A stretch of 64,000 nt of DNA from Nocardia sp. NBC_00565 (lineage in GTDB: Bacteria; Actinomycetota; Actinomycetes; Mycobacteriales; Mycobacteriaceae): assembly GCF_036345915.1 (NCBI RefSeq), contig NZ_CP107785.1, forward strand, positions 7,006,001 to 7,070,000, read 5' to 3'. Each line of letters opens with the position of its first letter. Within the stretch, counting starts at the first letter, position 1. The position numbers and the translations under genes are program-made. Of this stretch, positions 17,369 to 32,871 are shown one piece after another. The notes under the pieces are model-generated. The model ran no database searches. It worked only from the letters and a program-made list of their open reading frames with translations, and was not told the DNA's origin.

Positions 17369-18312
17369 CAGAGCGCACCTCCCATCACCTGATCGAAGCC
17401 TTCGCCGTGGTATTGCACAGCGCCACCGGTCATCCGCATGAACGCCTCCTCCAGCGAGGCCCGCTGCGGCGCCAGCTCGAACAGGGTGATGTCGTTCGCG
17501 CCGGCGAGTTTGCCGACCGCGTCACTGGTCACCCCGGCGACCACCAGTGCCGCGCCATCCTGGCCTGCGCCGTCTTCGCGGACGGTCAGGCCATTGGAGG
17601 TGAGCAGGCTGCGCAACTGCTCGAGCTGCGGACTGCGCACGCGCACCGACTGTTCCGAGGCGCGCTCGATGAATTCCTGGGTGGTCGAATCGGAGATCAG
17701 CTGACCGCGGCCGATCACGACCAGATGCTCCGCGGTCTGAGCCATTTCGGAAAGCAGATGGCTGGAGACCAGCACCGTGCGCCCCTCGGCCGCGAGCCGC
17801 TGCATGAACCGGCGGATCCAGAGAATGCCCTCCGGGTCCAGGCCGTTCACCGGCTCGTCGAACAGCAGCACCGGCGGATCGCCGAGCAGCGCACCGGCCA
17901 GGCCGAGCCGCTGCGACATGCCGAGGGAGAAACCACCGGCGTTCTTGCCCGCTACCTCGGACAGGCCGACCAGCCGCAGCACCTCGTCCACCCGGGACAT
18001 GGCGATGCCGTTGGACGCGGCCATCCACTGCAGATGCGCGCGCGCCGAGCGGTTCGGATGCACCCACTTGGCATCCAGCAGTGCGCCGACGGCACGCAGC
18101 GGATGGTCCAGCTCGTGGTAGGGCTTGCCCTGAATCAATGCGGTGCCCGCGGTGGGCTTGTCCAGGCCGAGGATCATCCGCATGGTGGTGGATTTACCGG
18201 CGCCGTTCGGCCCAAGAAAGCCCGTCACCTGTCCGGGTCGAACGGTGAAGGAGAGATCTTGCACCGCGACGGTCTGCCCGTAATGTTTGGTCAGGCCTCT
18301 CAGCTCGATCAT
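17368..18312 (-). CDS. ABC transporter ATP-binding protein
   Basis: The 314-residue protein has Walker A (GPNGAGKST near residue 34), the signature region LGMSQRLGLAG, Walker B (PVLLFDEPVNGLDPEG) and the H-loop VSSHLLSEM. A C-terminal extension after residue 220 (SEQSVRVRSPQLEQLRSLL) is typical of DrrA/BcrA-like exporters. It starts at the ATG 18312; the frame extends 13 codons upstream without family features. Coupled by TGATG to the permease downstream. Confidence 0.9.
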   Translation of the reverse strand: MIELRGLTKHYGQTVAVQDLSFTVRPGQVTGFLGPNGAGKSTTMRMILGLDKPTAGTALIQGKPYHELDHPLRAVGALLDAKWVHPNRSARAHLQWMAASNGIAMSRVDEVLRLVGLSEVAGKNAGGFSLGMSQRLGLAGALLGDPPVLLFDEPVNGLDPEGILWIRRFMQRLAAEGRTVLVSSHLLSEMAQTAEHLVVIGRGQLISDSTTQEFIERASEQSVRVRSPQLEQLRSLLTSNGLTVREDGAGQDGAALVVAGVTSDAVGKLAGANDITLFELAPQRASLEEAFMRMTGGAVQYHGEGFDQVMGGAL

Positions 18313-18435
18313 GGTGACCAGCTTTCCGCAAAGCGCGGCTGCGCGCGTCATTAAATGGTGCCTAGTTCAATCATCCTCAGGGATGACGGGCTATAGGGAA
18401 CTACCCGCCCCGGATGCGATGGGGTCAACCCTGAG

Positions 18436-19434
<999 letters not shown>

Positions 19435-19438
<4 letters not shown>

Positions 19439-20529
19439 CGAACTCCTCCAGATGTAGCGAGGGACGGCGGGTGCGCCGTCGAAAAACGTTGGGGGTCGGC
19501 AGCTTTCGCGTCATCGAGCAGCGCGCCGTCGAGCAGGCTCAGCACCGCGTCGACCGTGAGCGGGACGGCGAGCATGCCGTTGCGTCCGTGGCCGGTGGCC
19601 GCCACGATCCGGTCGGTGAGGCGCCCGATCAGCGGCAGGTTGTCGGGGGTGCCCGGCCGGGATCCGGCACTGGTCTCGGCCAATTCGTACTCGCCGATAC
19701 CCGGCAGCACCGCCTCGGCGTCGGCGATCAGATCACGGACGCCGGCGACGGTCACCGTCGTGTCGTAGCCCGCCTCGTATTGTGTTGCGCCGACGACGAT
19801 TCCATCCGCACGCGGCACCAGGTAGACGGGCCTGCCGTGCACCCGCGCGCGAATCACCCGCCGTGGCGGCGGTGTCGCGCCCGGCCGATGACGCAGGCGC
19901 AGGATCTCGCCCTTGACCGGGCGCACTTGCAGCCCTGGCCACAGCCGCGCGGAGGCCGCGCCCGCGGCGAGCACGATCTGATCGTGTGGCAGCGCGTCCA
20001 TCGATTCGACGGTTTCGGCGCGCATTTCGACTCCGGCTGTCGCGCAGGCCTTTTGGAGTGCGTCGAGCAATCGGCGGTTGTCGATGGCGGGTTCGGCGGC
20101 GGCGCGCAGACCGGCGCGCACGGTGCGGGCGAGCGCGGGTTCCAGCGCACGCACACCCGCCCGGTCGAGCACCTCGAGTTCGTGGCCTCTTTCGCCGACC
20201 CACTTCGCGACGGTGCGCAGGTCCGCGGCGTCAGCGCCGTCCAGCGCGACGGTCAGGGTTTCGTCGGCTACGAAGACGGACACATCGGTCGTCGAGGCGA
20301 GCTGTGCGGCGAATCGCGGCCAGCGGGCGAGTGAGGCAGCGCCGAATTCCAGGACCAGGTCCTCCCCCGGCCAGCCCTCCGAAAGCGGTGCGAGCATTCC
20401 CCCGGCAACCCAGGACGCGCCGGATCCGGCGGCGGGATCGAATACGGTGACCGCCCAGCCCGCCGCGGCGGCCCGCCAGGCGGCGGCCAGTCCGATGGCG
20501 CCGCCACCGACGACGGCCAGAGTCCGCAT
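19435..20529 (-). CDS. thiO: Glycine oxidase ThiO
   Basis: ThiO is an FAD amine oxidase that turns glycine into dehydroglycine for thiazole synthesis. The 364-residue protein starts with the dinucleotide-binding motif [20 protein letters not shown], and later has [30 protein letters not shown] and the C-terminal [16 protein letters not shown] that closes over FAD. The ATG at 20529 places the GxGxxG loop directly at the N-terminus. It is divergent from thiE with a 57-bp gap; I saw no thiamine riboswitch in that gap. Confidence 0.94.
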
Positions 20530-20586
20530 TACTTCCACCTGCCTCACTATTCGCATCCCCACGGTAGCGCGACTACGGTCGAGCAC

Positions 20587-21294
20587 GTGCAACCCTCCCA
20601 CCAGTTCCGATCCCTACCGCCCCGGGAGCGTTTGGCTACCGCCCGGCTGTATCTCTGCACCGATGCCCGCCGGGAGAAGGGCGACCTGGCGAAGTTCGCC
20701 GAGGCGGCGCTCGCGGGGGGCGTCGACATCATTCAGCTCAGGGATAAGGGGTCGCCCGGTGAGGCGAAGTTCGGCCCGCTCGAGGCCAAGGCCGAGATCG
20801 GCGCGCTGGCCGAGCTGAAGTCCGTGGCCCGCAGGCGCGGTGCGCTGGTCGCGGTGAACGACCGCGCCGATATCGCGCTCGCGGTCGGCGCGGACGTACT
20901 GCACCTCGGTCAGAACGATCTGCCACCCTGGTACGCGCGCCGCATCCTCGGACCGGAGGTGGTGATCGGGCGCTCCACGAGCAGCCGGGCCCAGGCCGGG
21001 CTGGCCGCGATCGACGAGCACATCGACTACTTCTGCACCGGCCCGGTGTGGGCGACACCGACCAAGCCCGGACGACAGGCCGCGGGTCTGGATCTGGTGC
21101 GCTCCACCGCTGACGCACATCCCAGCCGGCCCTGGTTCGCGATCGGCGGGATCGATGCCGAACGACTACCCGAGGTTTTGGACGCCGGAGCCGAGCGCGT
21201 TGTCGTCGTGCGTGCGATTACCGAAGCACGCGATCCGGAGGCCGCCGCCCGGGACCTGAAGGCGGCCCTACTGCACAACGCTCAGCGCCGCTGA
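20587..21294 (+). CDS. thiE: Thiamine phosphate synthase
   Basis: ThiE joins thiazole phosphate to the HMP pyrimidine pyrophosphate. The 235-residue barrel starts at GTG 20587 and carries [37 protein letters not shown] and [20 protein letters not shown], all family signatures for phosphate and pyrimidine binding. The thiE/thiO divergent arrangement with thiS and thiG matches the M. tuberculosis Rv0414c-Rv0417 order. Confidence 0.95.
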   Translation: MQPSHQFRSLPPRERLATARLYLCTDARREKGDLAKFAEAALAGGVDIIQLRDKGSPGEAKFGPLEAKAEIGALAELKSVARRRGALVAVNDRADIALAVGADVLHLGQNDLPPWYARRILGPEVVIGRSTSSRAQAGLAAIDEHIDYFCTGPVWATPTKPGRQAAGLDLVRSTADAHPSRPWFAIGGIDAERLPEVLDAGAERVVVVRAITEARDPEAAARDLKAALLHNAQRR

Positions 21295-21438
21295 GCATCC
21301 GATCCCCGTCAGCCGTCGCGCTGAGGCCGGGCGGAGGTTCAAGTCCGCCGACAAATCCTGGACAAACGATCACCAGGCTGGTGCAGGCAAACGTCGAGAA
21401 CGCACCGGCATCAGCGGATTCTCGGCGGACTGCTTTTA

Positions 21439-22155
21439 TCAGGAGAGGACTTGGATGCGGGTGAGGGAGAGGACTGGGTCGGGGGGAAGTGTCTCAGGGT
21501 TCGCGGGTGGCGCAATCGCGTCTGCTGGGGCCGTATCGACCAGGTCGATGATCCGGGCGTAGGTGCCGGGTCCGTTGGGGTCGGAGTGCAGCCAGACGAA
21601 ACCCTGGTCGGCTAGGTCCACGGTGCGGGGCAATGCGGCTGCGACTGTGTTGGCATCGTCTACCTCGTCGAGGCGCACGCGCGCCGGAGCCGCGCGCAGG
21701 GCCGGCCAGGAGGCGGCGAAACCGGGGTGCAGCGGATGGGTGTCCACCTCGTCTTCGGGAACCCACTCCAGTGCGCTGCTCTCGCGGTTGCGACTCGTCG
21801 GCAGGGCCATTACGGCGTCGGCCACGACGGTGATGTACGTCCAACCACTCAATGCGGTGGCGGTGACACGCTCACCGCGGACCCGAACATCTGCGGGATC
21901 GATACCCGCTTCTTCCCATGCCTCACGGACCGCCGCGTGCACCGGAGTCTCGTGGCTGTCGCGGGCGCCGCCGGGCAGCGCCCAGGTGCCGCCCTGATGA
22001 CTCCACGGCGCCCGGTGCTGCAACAACACCGCTGAACCGCCGCCCGTGAGCGGTGCGCGCAGCAGGAGTCCGGCGGCGCCGAAGCGGCCCCAATGCCGCA
22101 ATCCATCCGGGCCGCGGGACCAACCGTCACCGTCACCACGCATCTGGTTACCCAT
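21439..22155 (-). CDS. NUDIX hydrolase, MutT3-type
   Basis: The protein of about 238 residues carries the NUDIX box as GGARDSHETPVHAAVREAWE followed by EAGI, the metal-binding pyrophosphatase helix. Its place between thiE and glnX is that of mutT3 (Rv0413) in M. tuberculosis, an oxidised-nucleotide sanitising enzyme; the substrate here is inferred from position only. ATGs at 22161, 22155 and 22143 are all possible starts. The C-terminal 90 residues (ALPRTVDLADQGFVWLHSDP onward) lie outside the NUDIX fold. Confidence 0.85.
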   Translation of the reverse strand: MGNQMRGDGDGWSRGPDGLRHWGRFGAAGLLLRAPLTGGGSAVLLQHRAPWSHQGGTWALPGGARDSHETPVHAAVREAWEEAGIDPADVRVRGERVTATALSGWTYITVVADAVMALPTSRNRESSALEWVPEDEVDTHPLHPGFAASWPALRAAPARVRLDEVDDANTVAAALPRTVDLADQGFVWLHSDPNGPGTYARIIDLVDTAPADAIAPPANPETLPPDPVLSLTRIQVLS

Positions 22156-22258
22156 CCTCATCCAGCCGTGGCAGGGTGTTTCACACGCCACGGCGCCGGT
22201 AAGACCACAATAAGCTCCCAAGAGGAGCACACGCGCGCACCGAACCGGGGAGGTGGAG

Positions 22259-23637
22259 ATGGCAGCGCTCGAAGCGACGACGGCCCCGCGGCCGCCGTCA
22301 GTCACGGCCGAGGCCGCGCCCGAGCGGCTCGACGTGCCGCGAGAGGCCGGACTTCGCGCATATCTGGACCCAGCCAACCTACGATCCTTCGCGCTATCGA
22401 CCCCGGGTCGACTCATCGCCATCGGACTGCTGCTCATCGGCATATGCCTGGGAGCGGGCATGATGACCGCGGCAACGGTGAGCGATCGTCAGCAGGCACT
22501 GGACTTCCTGCTCGACGACACCGAGCCGGACGCGAATTCCTCGCACCACCTCTACACCTCGCTCTCCATCGCCGACGCCGCCGCAAGTACCGCGTTCATC
22601 GCGGGCGGACTGGAACCGGAGGCCGTACGCGATCGCTACAGCCAGGCACTCGGCGAGGCGTCCGCGGAACTGGTGACGCAAACGGGTCACGCCGCGGGCC
22701 AGACCACCGACGACAACAACCCGGATACCCAGCTGCGCACCGGCATCGCCACCGGCCTGCCGGTCTACGCGGGCCTGATCGAGACCGCCCGCGCGAACAA
22801 TCGCAACGGATTCCCGGTCGGCGCGGCATATTTGAGCGAGGCCTCTAATCAGATGCAGACCACCCTGCTGCCGATGGCCGCGCAACTGCAGAGCCATCGC
22901 TCCGATGCCGTTACCGCCGCCCAGCGCCATCACGTCCAGCCGCCGTTGCCCGCGATCGCCTTGCTGATCCTCGCGCTGGCGGCGTTGATCTGGGCACAGG
23001 TCGATCTGTCGAAACGCTGGCATCGCGTGCTCAACCCGGGTCTGTTGCTCGCCTGCACCGCGATACTGATCCTGTTGGCGTGGACGGTGGTCGCGGGCTC
23101 GATCTCGGCCGCGGAGATGATCGGCGGACGCGATCACGGCGCGGTGCCCGCCTCCCGATTGACCGAGAGCCGGATCCTGACCCAGCAGGCGCGGTCGGCG
23201 GAAACGCTCAAACTGGTGCGCCGCGACGCGACCGGCGACTACGACCGGACCTACGAGGCGAGCGTCACCCGTCTCAACGAACTACTCGGCGGCTATCCCG
23301 CCGACGCACCGGCGGCGGGTGAGATAGCGAATGCCCGTGCGGCGCTCGGTCGTTGGCAGGTCGCCCATCAGCGGATGAACGACACCCTGGCCCACGGCGA
23401 TTTCGTCGGGGCGGCGACGGTGGCGACCGGTCCCGGTGCGGCGGATGCCGCGGCGCAGGTGGACGCGCTGGACCGGGCGCTCAGCCAAGGGTTGGACGCG
23501 ACCCGCGATACGTTGCGCGACAACATCTCCGGCGCGGCACGGTCGCTGGACTTCCTGGCGCCCGGCGCGATGGTGCTGGGGATCCTCGCCGCGGGCTATG
23601 TCGGGCTGGGTATGTGGCCGCGACTTCGGGAGTACCG

Positions 23638-23641
<4 letters not shown>
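22259..23641 (+). CDS. glnX: GlnX-like membrane protein of the PknG signalling system
   Basis: The 460-residue protein has four predicted membrane helices, at about residues 52-73, 230-250, 255-275 and 435-455, with two large extracytoplasmic helical domains between 1-2 and 3-4. This topology and the gene order glnX-glnH-pknG match the actinobacterial module (Rv0412c in M. tuberculosis; GlnX in Corynebacterium) in which GlnX relays amino-acid binding by GlnH to kinase PknG. GGGGAGG at 22246-22252 favours the ATG at 22259, although GTG 22253 is in frame. The stop overlaps the glnH start. Confidence 0.88.
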
Positions 23642-27173
<3,532 letters not shown>

Positions 27174-27304
27174 ATTCGAAGCCGGACGACGGATCTCGCA
27201 CGAACCTGCACCGGGTACGCCCAGATCCGAGCGACCGCCGAACCATCGGCCCGCGACGAAACTCCCGCACCGCCCCGCGACCGGGCAAAGGAAAGGCCGA
27301 GCAG

Positions 27305-27336
27305 AAAAAACCCGGCCGGGAGGGAAACCGGCCGGG
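27305..27336 (-). terminator. Rho-independent terminator on the minus strand
   Basis: CCCGGCCGG and CCGGCCGGG (27311-27336) form a 9-bp stem around an 8-base loop, and on the minus strand the hairpin is followed by six T (27310-27305). It lies about 245 bp beyond ackA and 130 bp beyond pknG, so it can stop ackA transcription before it enters pknG. The rest of the gap 27174-27578 holds no gene I can support. Confidence 0.75.
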
Positions 27337-27578
27337 CTCGGATCCAGGTCGCGGAGCAGTCGGTATCACCGAGAGTCCCGGATTGCCGCCTGTGTCACGC
27401 CCGCTCCGGGGGCAGCCGGAGTGGACAACTCGGGGCGAGGGCATCGCGGTCCCGATGGCGGCGGATGGTCCGGTCCCAGGGTTTCGGTGTCCGGCGCGAA
27501 CCTGATCCGATACCAATACTGACGGATCGAGTGTGAGGATTCCGTGAGGTTTTCTAGAGCCCTGCCCAGACGGCCGAG

Positions 27579-28793
27579 CTAGGCCGTTCGACCAGCGACA
27601 ATGCGGTGTGCGGCCTGGGCGATCGCCAATTCCTCGTTGGTCGGCACGACCAGCACGGCCACCTCGCTGCCCGGCGTGGAGATATACCGGGCCGCGCGAT
27701 CCTTGGCGGTATTGCGGGCCGGATCGACCTCGATACCGAAGCGCGACAGCTCGGCCAGCGCGTCGGCACGGACCTGCGGACTGTTCTCGCCGACACCGGC
27801 GGTGAAGGTGATGGCATCGACGCCGCCCAGCTCGATCAGGTACGCACCGAGGTAGCGGCGCAACCGGTGGATGTACACCGCATAGGCCAGCCGAGCCGCG
27901 GGGTCGCCCGCCTCGATCAGCCGTTGCAACTCGCGGAAGTCGTTGACACCGGACAAGCCCTTGAGTCCGGAGTTGCGGTTGAGCATCTCGTCGATCTGGT
28001 CGATGTCCATATGCGCGGCGCGGACCAGATGCGCGATGATCCCGGGATCGAGGTCACCGCCCCTGGTACCCATCACCAACCCCTCCAGCGGCGTGAGCCC
28101 CATGGTGGTATCGATCGGATGCCCACCGCGGATCGCCGAAGCGGAGGCACCGTTGCCCAGGTGGAAGACGATCTGATTCAGATCAGCGGGATCGCGATCG
28201 AGCAGCGCGGCGACCCGGCCGGAGACGTATTCGTGTGACGTGCCGTGGAAGCCGTACTTCCGGATACCGTGCGCGGCAGCGACTTTCGCGTCGATGGCGT
28301 AGGTCTTGGCGGCGTCGGGCAGGCCATGGAAGAACGCGGTATCGAAGACGGCCACCTGCGGTACGCCGGGCAGCAGTTCGCGGGCACTCTCGATACCCGC
28401 GACATTCGCCGGATTGTGCAGCGGCGCAAGCGAAGACAGTTCGCAGATCGCCGCGACCACGGCATCATCGATCAGCGTCGGCCGGTAGAAGACCTCGCCG
28501 CCGTGCACCACCCGGTGCCCGACCGCGCGCAGGCCCGCCGCAGCCAGATCGTGGCCGGTCTCGGCGAACGTCCGGAAGACCAAACGCAGGCCCGCCGTGT
28601 GATCGGCGATCGGCCCGCGATGTTCGACGGTCCGGCCATCGGCCTGATGCTCGATCCCGGCGTTCTCCTCGCCGATCCGATCGACCATGCCGGAGGCGGC
28701 GATCACACCCGACTCCGGATCCACCAGCTGGTATTTGATCGACGACGAGCCGGAGTTGATCACCAACACCAGGTCATCAGCGGCATTGCTCAT
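27579..28793 (-). CDS. ackA: Acetate kinase
   Basis: AckA interconverts acetyl phosphate plus ADP with acetate plus ATP. The 404-residue ASKHA-fold protein shows [15 protein letters not shown] at the N-terminus, [53 protein letters not shown] and [13 protein letters not shown], all signature segments. The gene lies downstream of pta on the same strand with a 206-bp gap, wider than usual, but they are expected to work as one pathway. Confidence 0.96.
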   Translation of the reverse strand: MSNAADDLVLVINSGSSSIKYQLVDPESGVIAASGMVDRIGEENAGIEHQADGRTVEHRGPIADHTAGLRLVFRTFAETGHDLAAAGLRAVGHRVVHGGEVFYRPTLIDDAVVAAICELSSLAPLHNPANVAGIESARELLPGVPQVAVFDTAFFHGLPDAAKTYAIDAKVAAAHGIRKYGFHGTSHEYVSGRVAALLDRDPADLNQIVFHLGNGASASAIRGGHPIDTTMGLTPLEGLVMGTRGGDLDPGIIAHLVRAAHMDIDQIDEMLNRNSGLKGLSGVNDFRELQRLIEAGDPAARLAYAVYIHRLRRYLGAYLIELGGVDAITFTAGVGENSPQVRADALAELSRFGIEVDPARNTAKDRAARYISTPGSEVAVLVVPTNEELAIAQAAHRIVAGRTA

Positions 28794-28999
28794 GACTCCG
28801 CCTCGCTGCGCTCACTCACTGCCCGCACCTCCTGCCTCGCGTGCGTTCCCCGCACTCGGTCAGCAACCGTGGATCCGGTTCCCTTGTTCCGCCGGAAGTC
28901 CGGCGTGTGCCGCAAGACACTGACGCTGGATCGAAACACCTGAACGCCAGCGAGATCGGGCATCGACGCGCGTGCCGTACACCCGCGACAGCGCGCACA

Positions 29000-31072
29000 T
29001 CAGCCGTCCTGTGCCTGGATCGCGGTAATGGCAACCGTATTGACGATATCGGCGACCAGCGCGCCACGGGACAAGTCGTTGACCGGCTTGCGCAGCCCCT
29101 GCAGCACCGGGCCGATCGCGATCGCACCGGCGCTGCGCTGCACCGCCTTGTAGGTGTTGTTACCGGTGTTGAGGTCGGGAAATACGAAGACCGTCGCGCG
29201 CCCGGCCACTTCGGAATCCGGCAGTTTGGTGTTGGCGACCGTGGGTTCGATCGCGGCGTCGTACTGGATCGGCCCCTCCACCAGCAGCTCCGGCGCACGC
29301 TCGCGGACCAGCTTGGTCGCGACCCGCACCTTGTCCACATCGACGCCGCTGCCGGATTCGCCGGTCGAGTAGGACAGCATCGCCACGCGCGGTTCGATGC
29401 CGAAGCGGGCCGCGGTGTGCGCGGACGAGAGCGCGATATCGGCCAGCTGCTGCGAGGTCGGATCGGGGACGACGGCGCAGTCGCCGTATGCGAGCACCCG
29501 ATCGGCCAGACACATGAGGAACACACTGGAGACGGTGGCGACGCCGGGCACGGTCTTGATGATCTCGAAGGACGGCCGGATGGTGTGCGCGGTGGTGTGC
29601 GCGGCACCCGAAACCATGCCGTCGGCGATGCCCTGGTAGACCATCATGGTGCCGAAATACGAGATATCGGCCATGGTTTCGCGGGCGCGCTCGAGGGTCA
29701 TGCCCTTGTGCTTGCGCATTTCGGTGTACGCCGCGGCGAACTCGTCCAGATAGCCCGAGGTACGCGGGTCGAGCACCCGCGCGGCCGAGATATCGACGCC
29801 GAGTTCCGCGGCACGGGCGCGCACCGACGTCTCGTCGCCGAGGATCACCAGGTCCGCGATCTTGCGCTGCAGCACCCGCCCGGCCGCGCGCAAGATGCGG
29901 TCGTCGTCGCCCTCGGGCAGCACGATGGTCTTGCGGTCGGCCCTGGCACGCTCGATCAGCTGGTATTCGAACATCTGCGGCGTCACCACCGAGGTATCCG
30001 GAATCTCGATGCGCCGCAACAACTCCGACGCGTCGACATGCTGTTCCATCAAGGCCAGTGCGGTGTCGACCTTGGCCGGGCTGCCCGCCGACATCCGGCC
30101 GCGGGTGCGGTAGGCGGCGCTCGCGGTGTCGTAGGTGCCCAGGTCGGTGGTCAGGATCGGCAGCTTCGGCTTGAGGCCGCTCATCAGCCGGGCGATCGCC
30201 GGATGCGGTTGCATGCCACCATTCATGATGATGCCCGACAGTGACGGAAAGCCTTCCGCCTCATGCGCGTTCACCACGCTGAGCAGCACATCGGAGCGAT
30301 CGCCCGGCGCGATGACGACAACGCCGTCGACCAGCCGCTCCAGAATATGTTCGACGGTCATGCCGCCGACCATGATCTGCAGCGCCTCGCGCCGCAGCAA
30401 TTCCACATCGCCGCTGTACATTTCGCCGCCGATCGCGGTGCACAACTCGGCCATGGTCGGCGAAATCAGCAGCCGCACTTCGGGAAGTGTCCAGGACGGC
30501 ACATCGAAACCTTTGAGCGCCGAACGGACCTGCGCCAATTGCTCCGGATCGCAACGGTTGGCGATGATCGCCATCAGATGCGCGTGCTCCAGCGAGAGCT
30601 CGTGCGCGCACAGCTCCGCGAGATGCTCGACCTCCTCCGGCGTGCGGCCCGAACCGCGCACCACCAGCAGCACGGGCGCGCCGAGGTTCACCGCGATCCG
30701 GGCGTTGAAGCGCAACTCGCTCGGGCTGGCCACATCGGTGTAGTCGCTGCCGACGATCACCACCGCATCACACAACTTCGCGACCTCGTGAAAGCGCATG
30801 ACGATCTCGCTGATCGCGGCGTCCGGATCCGCGTGCACCTGCTCATAGGTGACGCCGATGGCCTGGGCGTAGTCGATATCGGCGGTGCTGTGCTCGAGCA
30901 GCAGTTCCAGAATGTAGTCCGGCTCGGTGGTCGAACGGGTTATCGGCCGGAAAACGCCGACCCGCGCAGTGGTCGCGCACAACATCTGAAGCATCCCGAG
31001 CGCCACCGTCGATTTCCCGGTGTCACCCTCCGGAGATGCGATGTACACAGCGGATGGAGCGGAATCGGCCAT
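29000..31072 (-). CDS. pta: Phosphate acetyltransferase, long form
   Basis: Pta makes acetyl phosphate from acetyl-CoA and phosphate. The 690-residue protein has the long-form layout: an N-terminal BioD-like P-loop domain (ASPEGDTGKSTVALGML), a middle DRTGG domain (about 220-330) and the C-terminal catalytic domain starting near 370 with IVLPEGDDDRILRAAGRV and later ALSSAHTAARFGIEPRVAML. The gene precedes ackA, as Rv0408-Rv0409 do in M. tuberculosis. Confidence 0.96.
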   Translation of the reverse strand: MADSAPSAVYIASPEGDTGKSTVALGMLQMLCATTARVGVFRPITRSTTEPDYILELLLEHSTADIDYAQAIGVTYEQVHADPDAAISEIVMRFHEVAKLCDAVVIVGSDYTDVASPSELRFNARIAVNLGAPVLLVVRGSGRTPEEVEHLAELCAHELSLEHAHLMAIIANRCDPEQLAQVRSALKGFDVPSWTLPEVRLLISPTMAELCTAIGGEMYSGDVELLRREALQIMVGGMTVEHILERLVDGVVVIAPGDRSDVLLSVVNAHEAEGFPSLSGIIMNGGMQPHPAIARLMSGLKPKLPILTTDLGTYDTASAAYRTRGRMSAGSPAKVDTALALMEQHVDASELLRRIEIPDTSVVTPQMFEYQLIERARADRKTIVLPEGDDDRILRAAGRVLQRKIADLVILGDETSVRARAAELGVDISAARVLDPRTSGYLDEFAAAYTEMRKHKGMTLERARETMADISYFGTMMVYQGIADGMVSGAAHTTAHTIRPSFEIIKTVPGVATVSSVFLMCLADRVLAYGDCAVVPDPTSQQLADIALSSAHTAARFGIEPRVAMLSYSTGESGSGVDVDKVRVATKLVRERAPELLVEGPIQYDAAIEPTVANTKLPDSEVAGRATVFVFPDLNTGNNTYKAVQRSAGAIAIGPVLQGLRKPVNDLSRGALVADIVNTVAITAIQAQDG

Positions 31073-31215
31073 ATCCGAGAGCTTAGTGAACCGGCGGCTA
31101 TCTCAACTGCTGGGCGAGACCGCGATCACGCACGATATTCGGCGGCCGCACCGGATCCGCCGAGGACCACCGCGAAGCCCCGACGAGGCCGGAATCGGCC
31201 GCTATAGTCCGGGCC

Positions 31216-31722
31216 ATGTCTCAGCAGTTTCCGGAACGCCGGTGGGGTCCGCGTGACAGCCTACTGTCCCGCGCGGCAACCAAGTTCGCCTCGACCAAGC
31301 CCGGTTCCTGGTTCATCCGCAAGATCACTCCGCTGGATCGGGCCGTGATGGAACGGACCAACGCCAAGTACACCGTGATGGGCCCGATCGGCGCGCCGTG
31401 CATCCTGCTGACGACCATCGGCCGCAAGTCCGGCCAGCCACGCACCCAGCCGCTGCTCTATGTGCACGACGGCGACACGCTGTATGTGATCGGCAGCAAT
31501 TTCGGCCAGGAGAAGCATCCGGCCTGGACCGACAATCTGCTGGCGAATCCCGAGGCCACCGTCGCCATCGCGGGCGAACGTATCCCGGTCCGAGCCACCC
31601 TCGTCGAAGCCGCCGACAAGGACGCACTCTTCCCCCGCTTCGTCGAGGTCACCAGCGCCTACCGCACCTACCGCACCCGCACGAGCCGCGACCTCCGCAT
31701 CTTCGCCCTCACCCGCGCTTAA
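31216..31722 (+). CDS. Deazaflavin (F420)-dependent nitroreductase family protein
   Basis: The 168-residue protein has the split beta-barrel features of the Ddn/Rv3547 family: GPIGAPCILLTTIGRKSGQP, RTQPLLYVHDGDTLYVIGSN, then FGQEKHPAWTDNLLANPEAT and VRATLVEAADKDALFPRF. Members bind F420H2 and reduce quinones or nitroaromatics. Convergent with the F420-reducing glucose-6-phosphate dehydrogenase gene just downstream, which would supply its reductant. It is divergent from pta. Confidence 0.9.
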   Translation: MSQQFPERRWGPRDSLLSRAATKFASTKPGSWFIRKITPLDRAVMERTNAKYTVMGPIGAPCILLTTIGRKSGQPRTQPLLYVHDGDTLYVIGSNFGQEKHPAWTDNLLANPEATVAIAGERIPVRATLVEAADKDALFPRFVEVTSAYRTYRTRTSRDLRIFALTRA

Positions 31723-31823
31723 CCGCGCGGATCACCCGAACAGCCGACGCTTGGCTCACGCCCAACGCAACAGCCTTATCGGGCTGCACGCCCCTTGTGG
31801 GGGTGCGGATCTCGATGCGTGTT

Positions 31824-31852
31824 CTCGGCGCGCCCGGTTTGGGCGCGCCGAG
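31824..31852. terminator. Bidirectional hairpin terminator between convergent genes
   Basis: A perfect 12-bp stem (CTCGGCGCGCCC and its complement) with a GGTTT loop sits 9 bp from the end of the fgd gene and about 100 bp after the reductase gene. It can serve both strands. Confidence 0.7.
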
Positions 31853-31860
31853 GCGACGGG

Positions 31861-32871
31861 TCAGCCCAGGGCCCGCAGGCGGGGAGCCAGGTCGCGCTGG
31901 AAGAGGTCGAGGAAGCGGGTCTGGTCGTGGCCGGGGGCGTGGAAGACCAGGTGGTTCAGGCCGGCGTCGAGGTAGGGCTTGATCTGGTCGACGGCCTGGT
32001 CGGGATCGCTGGCGACGATCCAGCGCTTGGCGATCTGGTCGATCGGGAGGGCGTCGGCGGCGGCCTCCATTTCGATCGGATCGGTGATGGAGTGCTTCTG
32101 CTCCGCGGTGAGCGAGAGCGGGGCCCAGAACCGGGTGTTCTCCAGTGCCAGTTCGGGATCGGTGTCATAGGAGATCTTGATCTCGATCATCCGGTCGATC
32201 TGCTCGACCGCGCGGCCGGCCTTCGCGGCGCCCTCGGCGACGGCGGGCATCAGCTTCTCGGTGTAGAGGTCCATACCCTTGCCGGAGGTGCAGATGAAGC
32301 CGTCACCGGCACGTCCGGCATAGCGTGCGACCAACGGTCCACCCGCGGCGATGTAGATCGGGATGCCGCCCTTGGGTACGTCGTAGATCGACGCGCCGAC
32401 GGTCTTGTAGTACTGGCCCTGGAAATCGGTGCGCTCGCCGGTCCACAGGGCGCGCATCAGGTCGACCGATTCGCGCAATCGGGCGAAACGCTCCTTGAAT
32501 TCGGGCCATTCGCCGGTGTAGCCGGTGGCGATCTCATTGAGCGCCTCACCGCTGCCGACACCGAGCATGATCCGATCCGGGTACAGACAACCCATGGTCG
32601 CGAAGGCCTGCGCGATCACCGCGGGGTTGTAGCGGAAGGTCGGGGTCAGCACCGAGGTGCCGAGCTGGATGCGCTTGGTGCGCTCGCCGACCGCGGCCAT
32701 CCAGGCCAGCGAGAACGGCGCATGCCCGCCCTTGTGCCGCCACGGCTGGAAATGGTCGCTCACCGTCGCGCTGTCGAGGCCGTGTTCCTCGGCCGATACC
32801 GCGATTTCCACCAACTCACGTGGGCCGAACTGCTCTGCCGACGCCTTGTATCCGAGTTTGAGATCACCCAT
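31861..32871 (-). CDS. fgd1: F420-dependent glucose-6-phosphate dehydrogenase
   Basis: Fgd1 reduces coenzyme F420 with glucose 6-phosphate and is the main source of F420H2 in mycobacteria and nocardiae. From ATG 32871 the protein is 336 residues, exactly the usual length, with a luciferase-like TIM barrel: [50 protein letters not shown] and [14 protein letters not shown]. It ends [11 protein letters not shown]. Position next to pta-ackA matches M. tuberculosis Rv0407. Confidence 0.95.
   Translation of the reverse strand: MGDLKLGYKASAEQFGPRELVEIAVSAEEHGLDSATVSDHFQPWRHKGGHAPFSLAWMAAVGERTKRIQLGTSVLTPTFRYNPAVIAQAFATMGCLYPDRIMLGVGSGEALNEIATGYTGEWPEFKERFARLRESVDLMRALWTGERTDFQGQYYKTVGASIYDVPKGGIPIYIAAGGPLVARYAGRAGDGFICTSGKGMDLYTEKLMPAVAEGAAKAGRAVEQIDRMIEIKISYDTDPELALENTRFWAPLSLTAEQKHSITDPIEMEAAADALPIDQIAKRWIVASDPDQAVDQIKPYLDAGLNHLVFHAPGHDQTRFLDLFQRDLAPRLRALG

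Noticed and set aside
20530..20586. Thiamine pyrophosphate riboswitch between thiO and thiE
   Set aside because: The 57-bp gap is too short and lacks the conserved TPP aptamer segments.
21330..21355. tRNA T-arm-like sequence (GGTTCAAGTCC inside a GGCGGA/TCCGCC stem)
   Set aside because: Only the T-arm is plausible; no acceptor stem, D-arm or anticodon arm could be fitted around it. Chance or a very old fragment.
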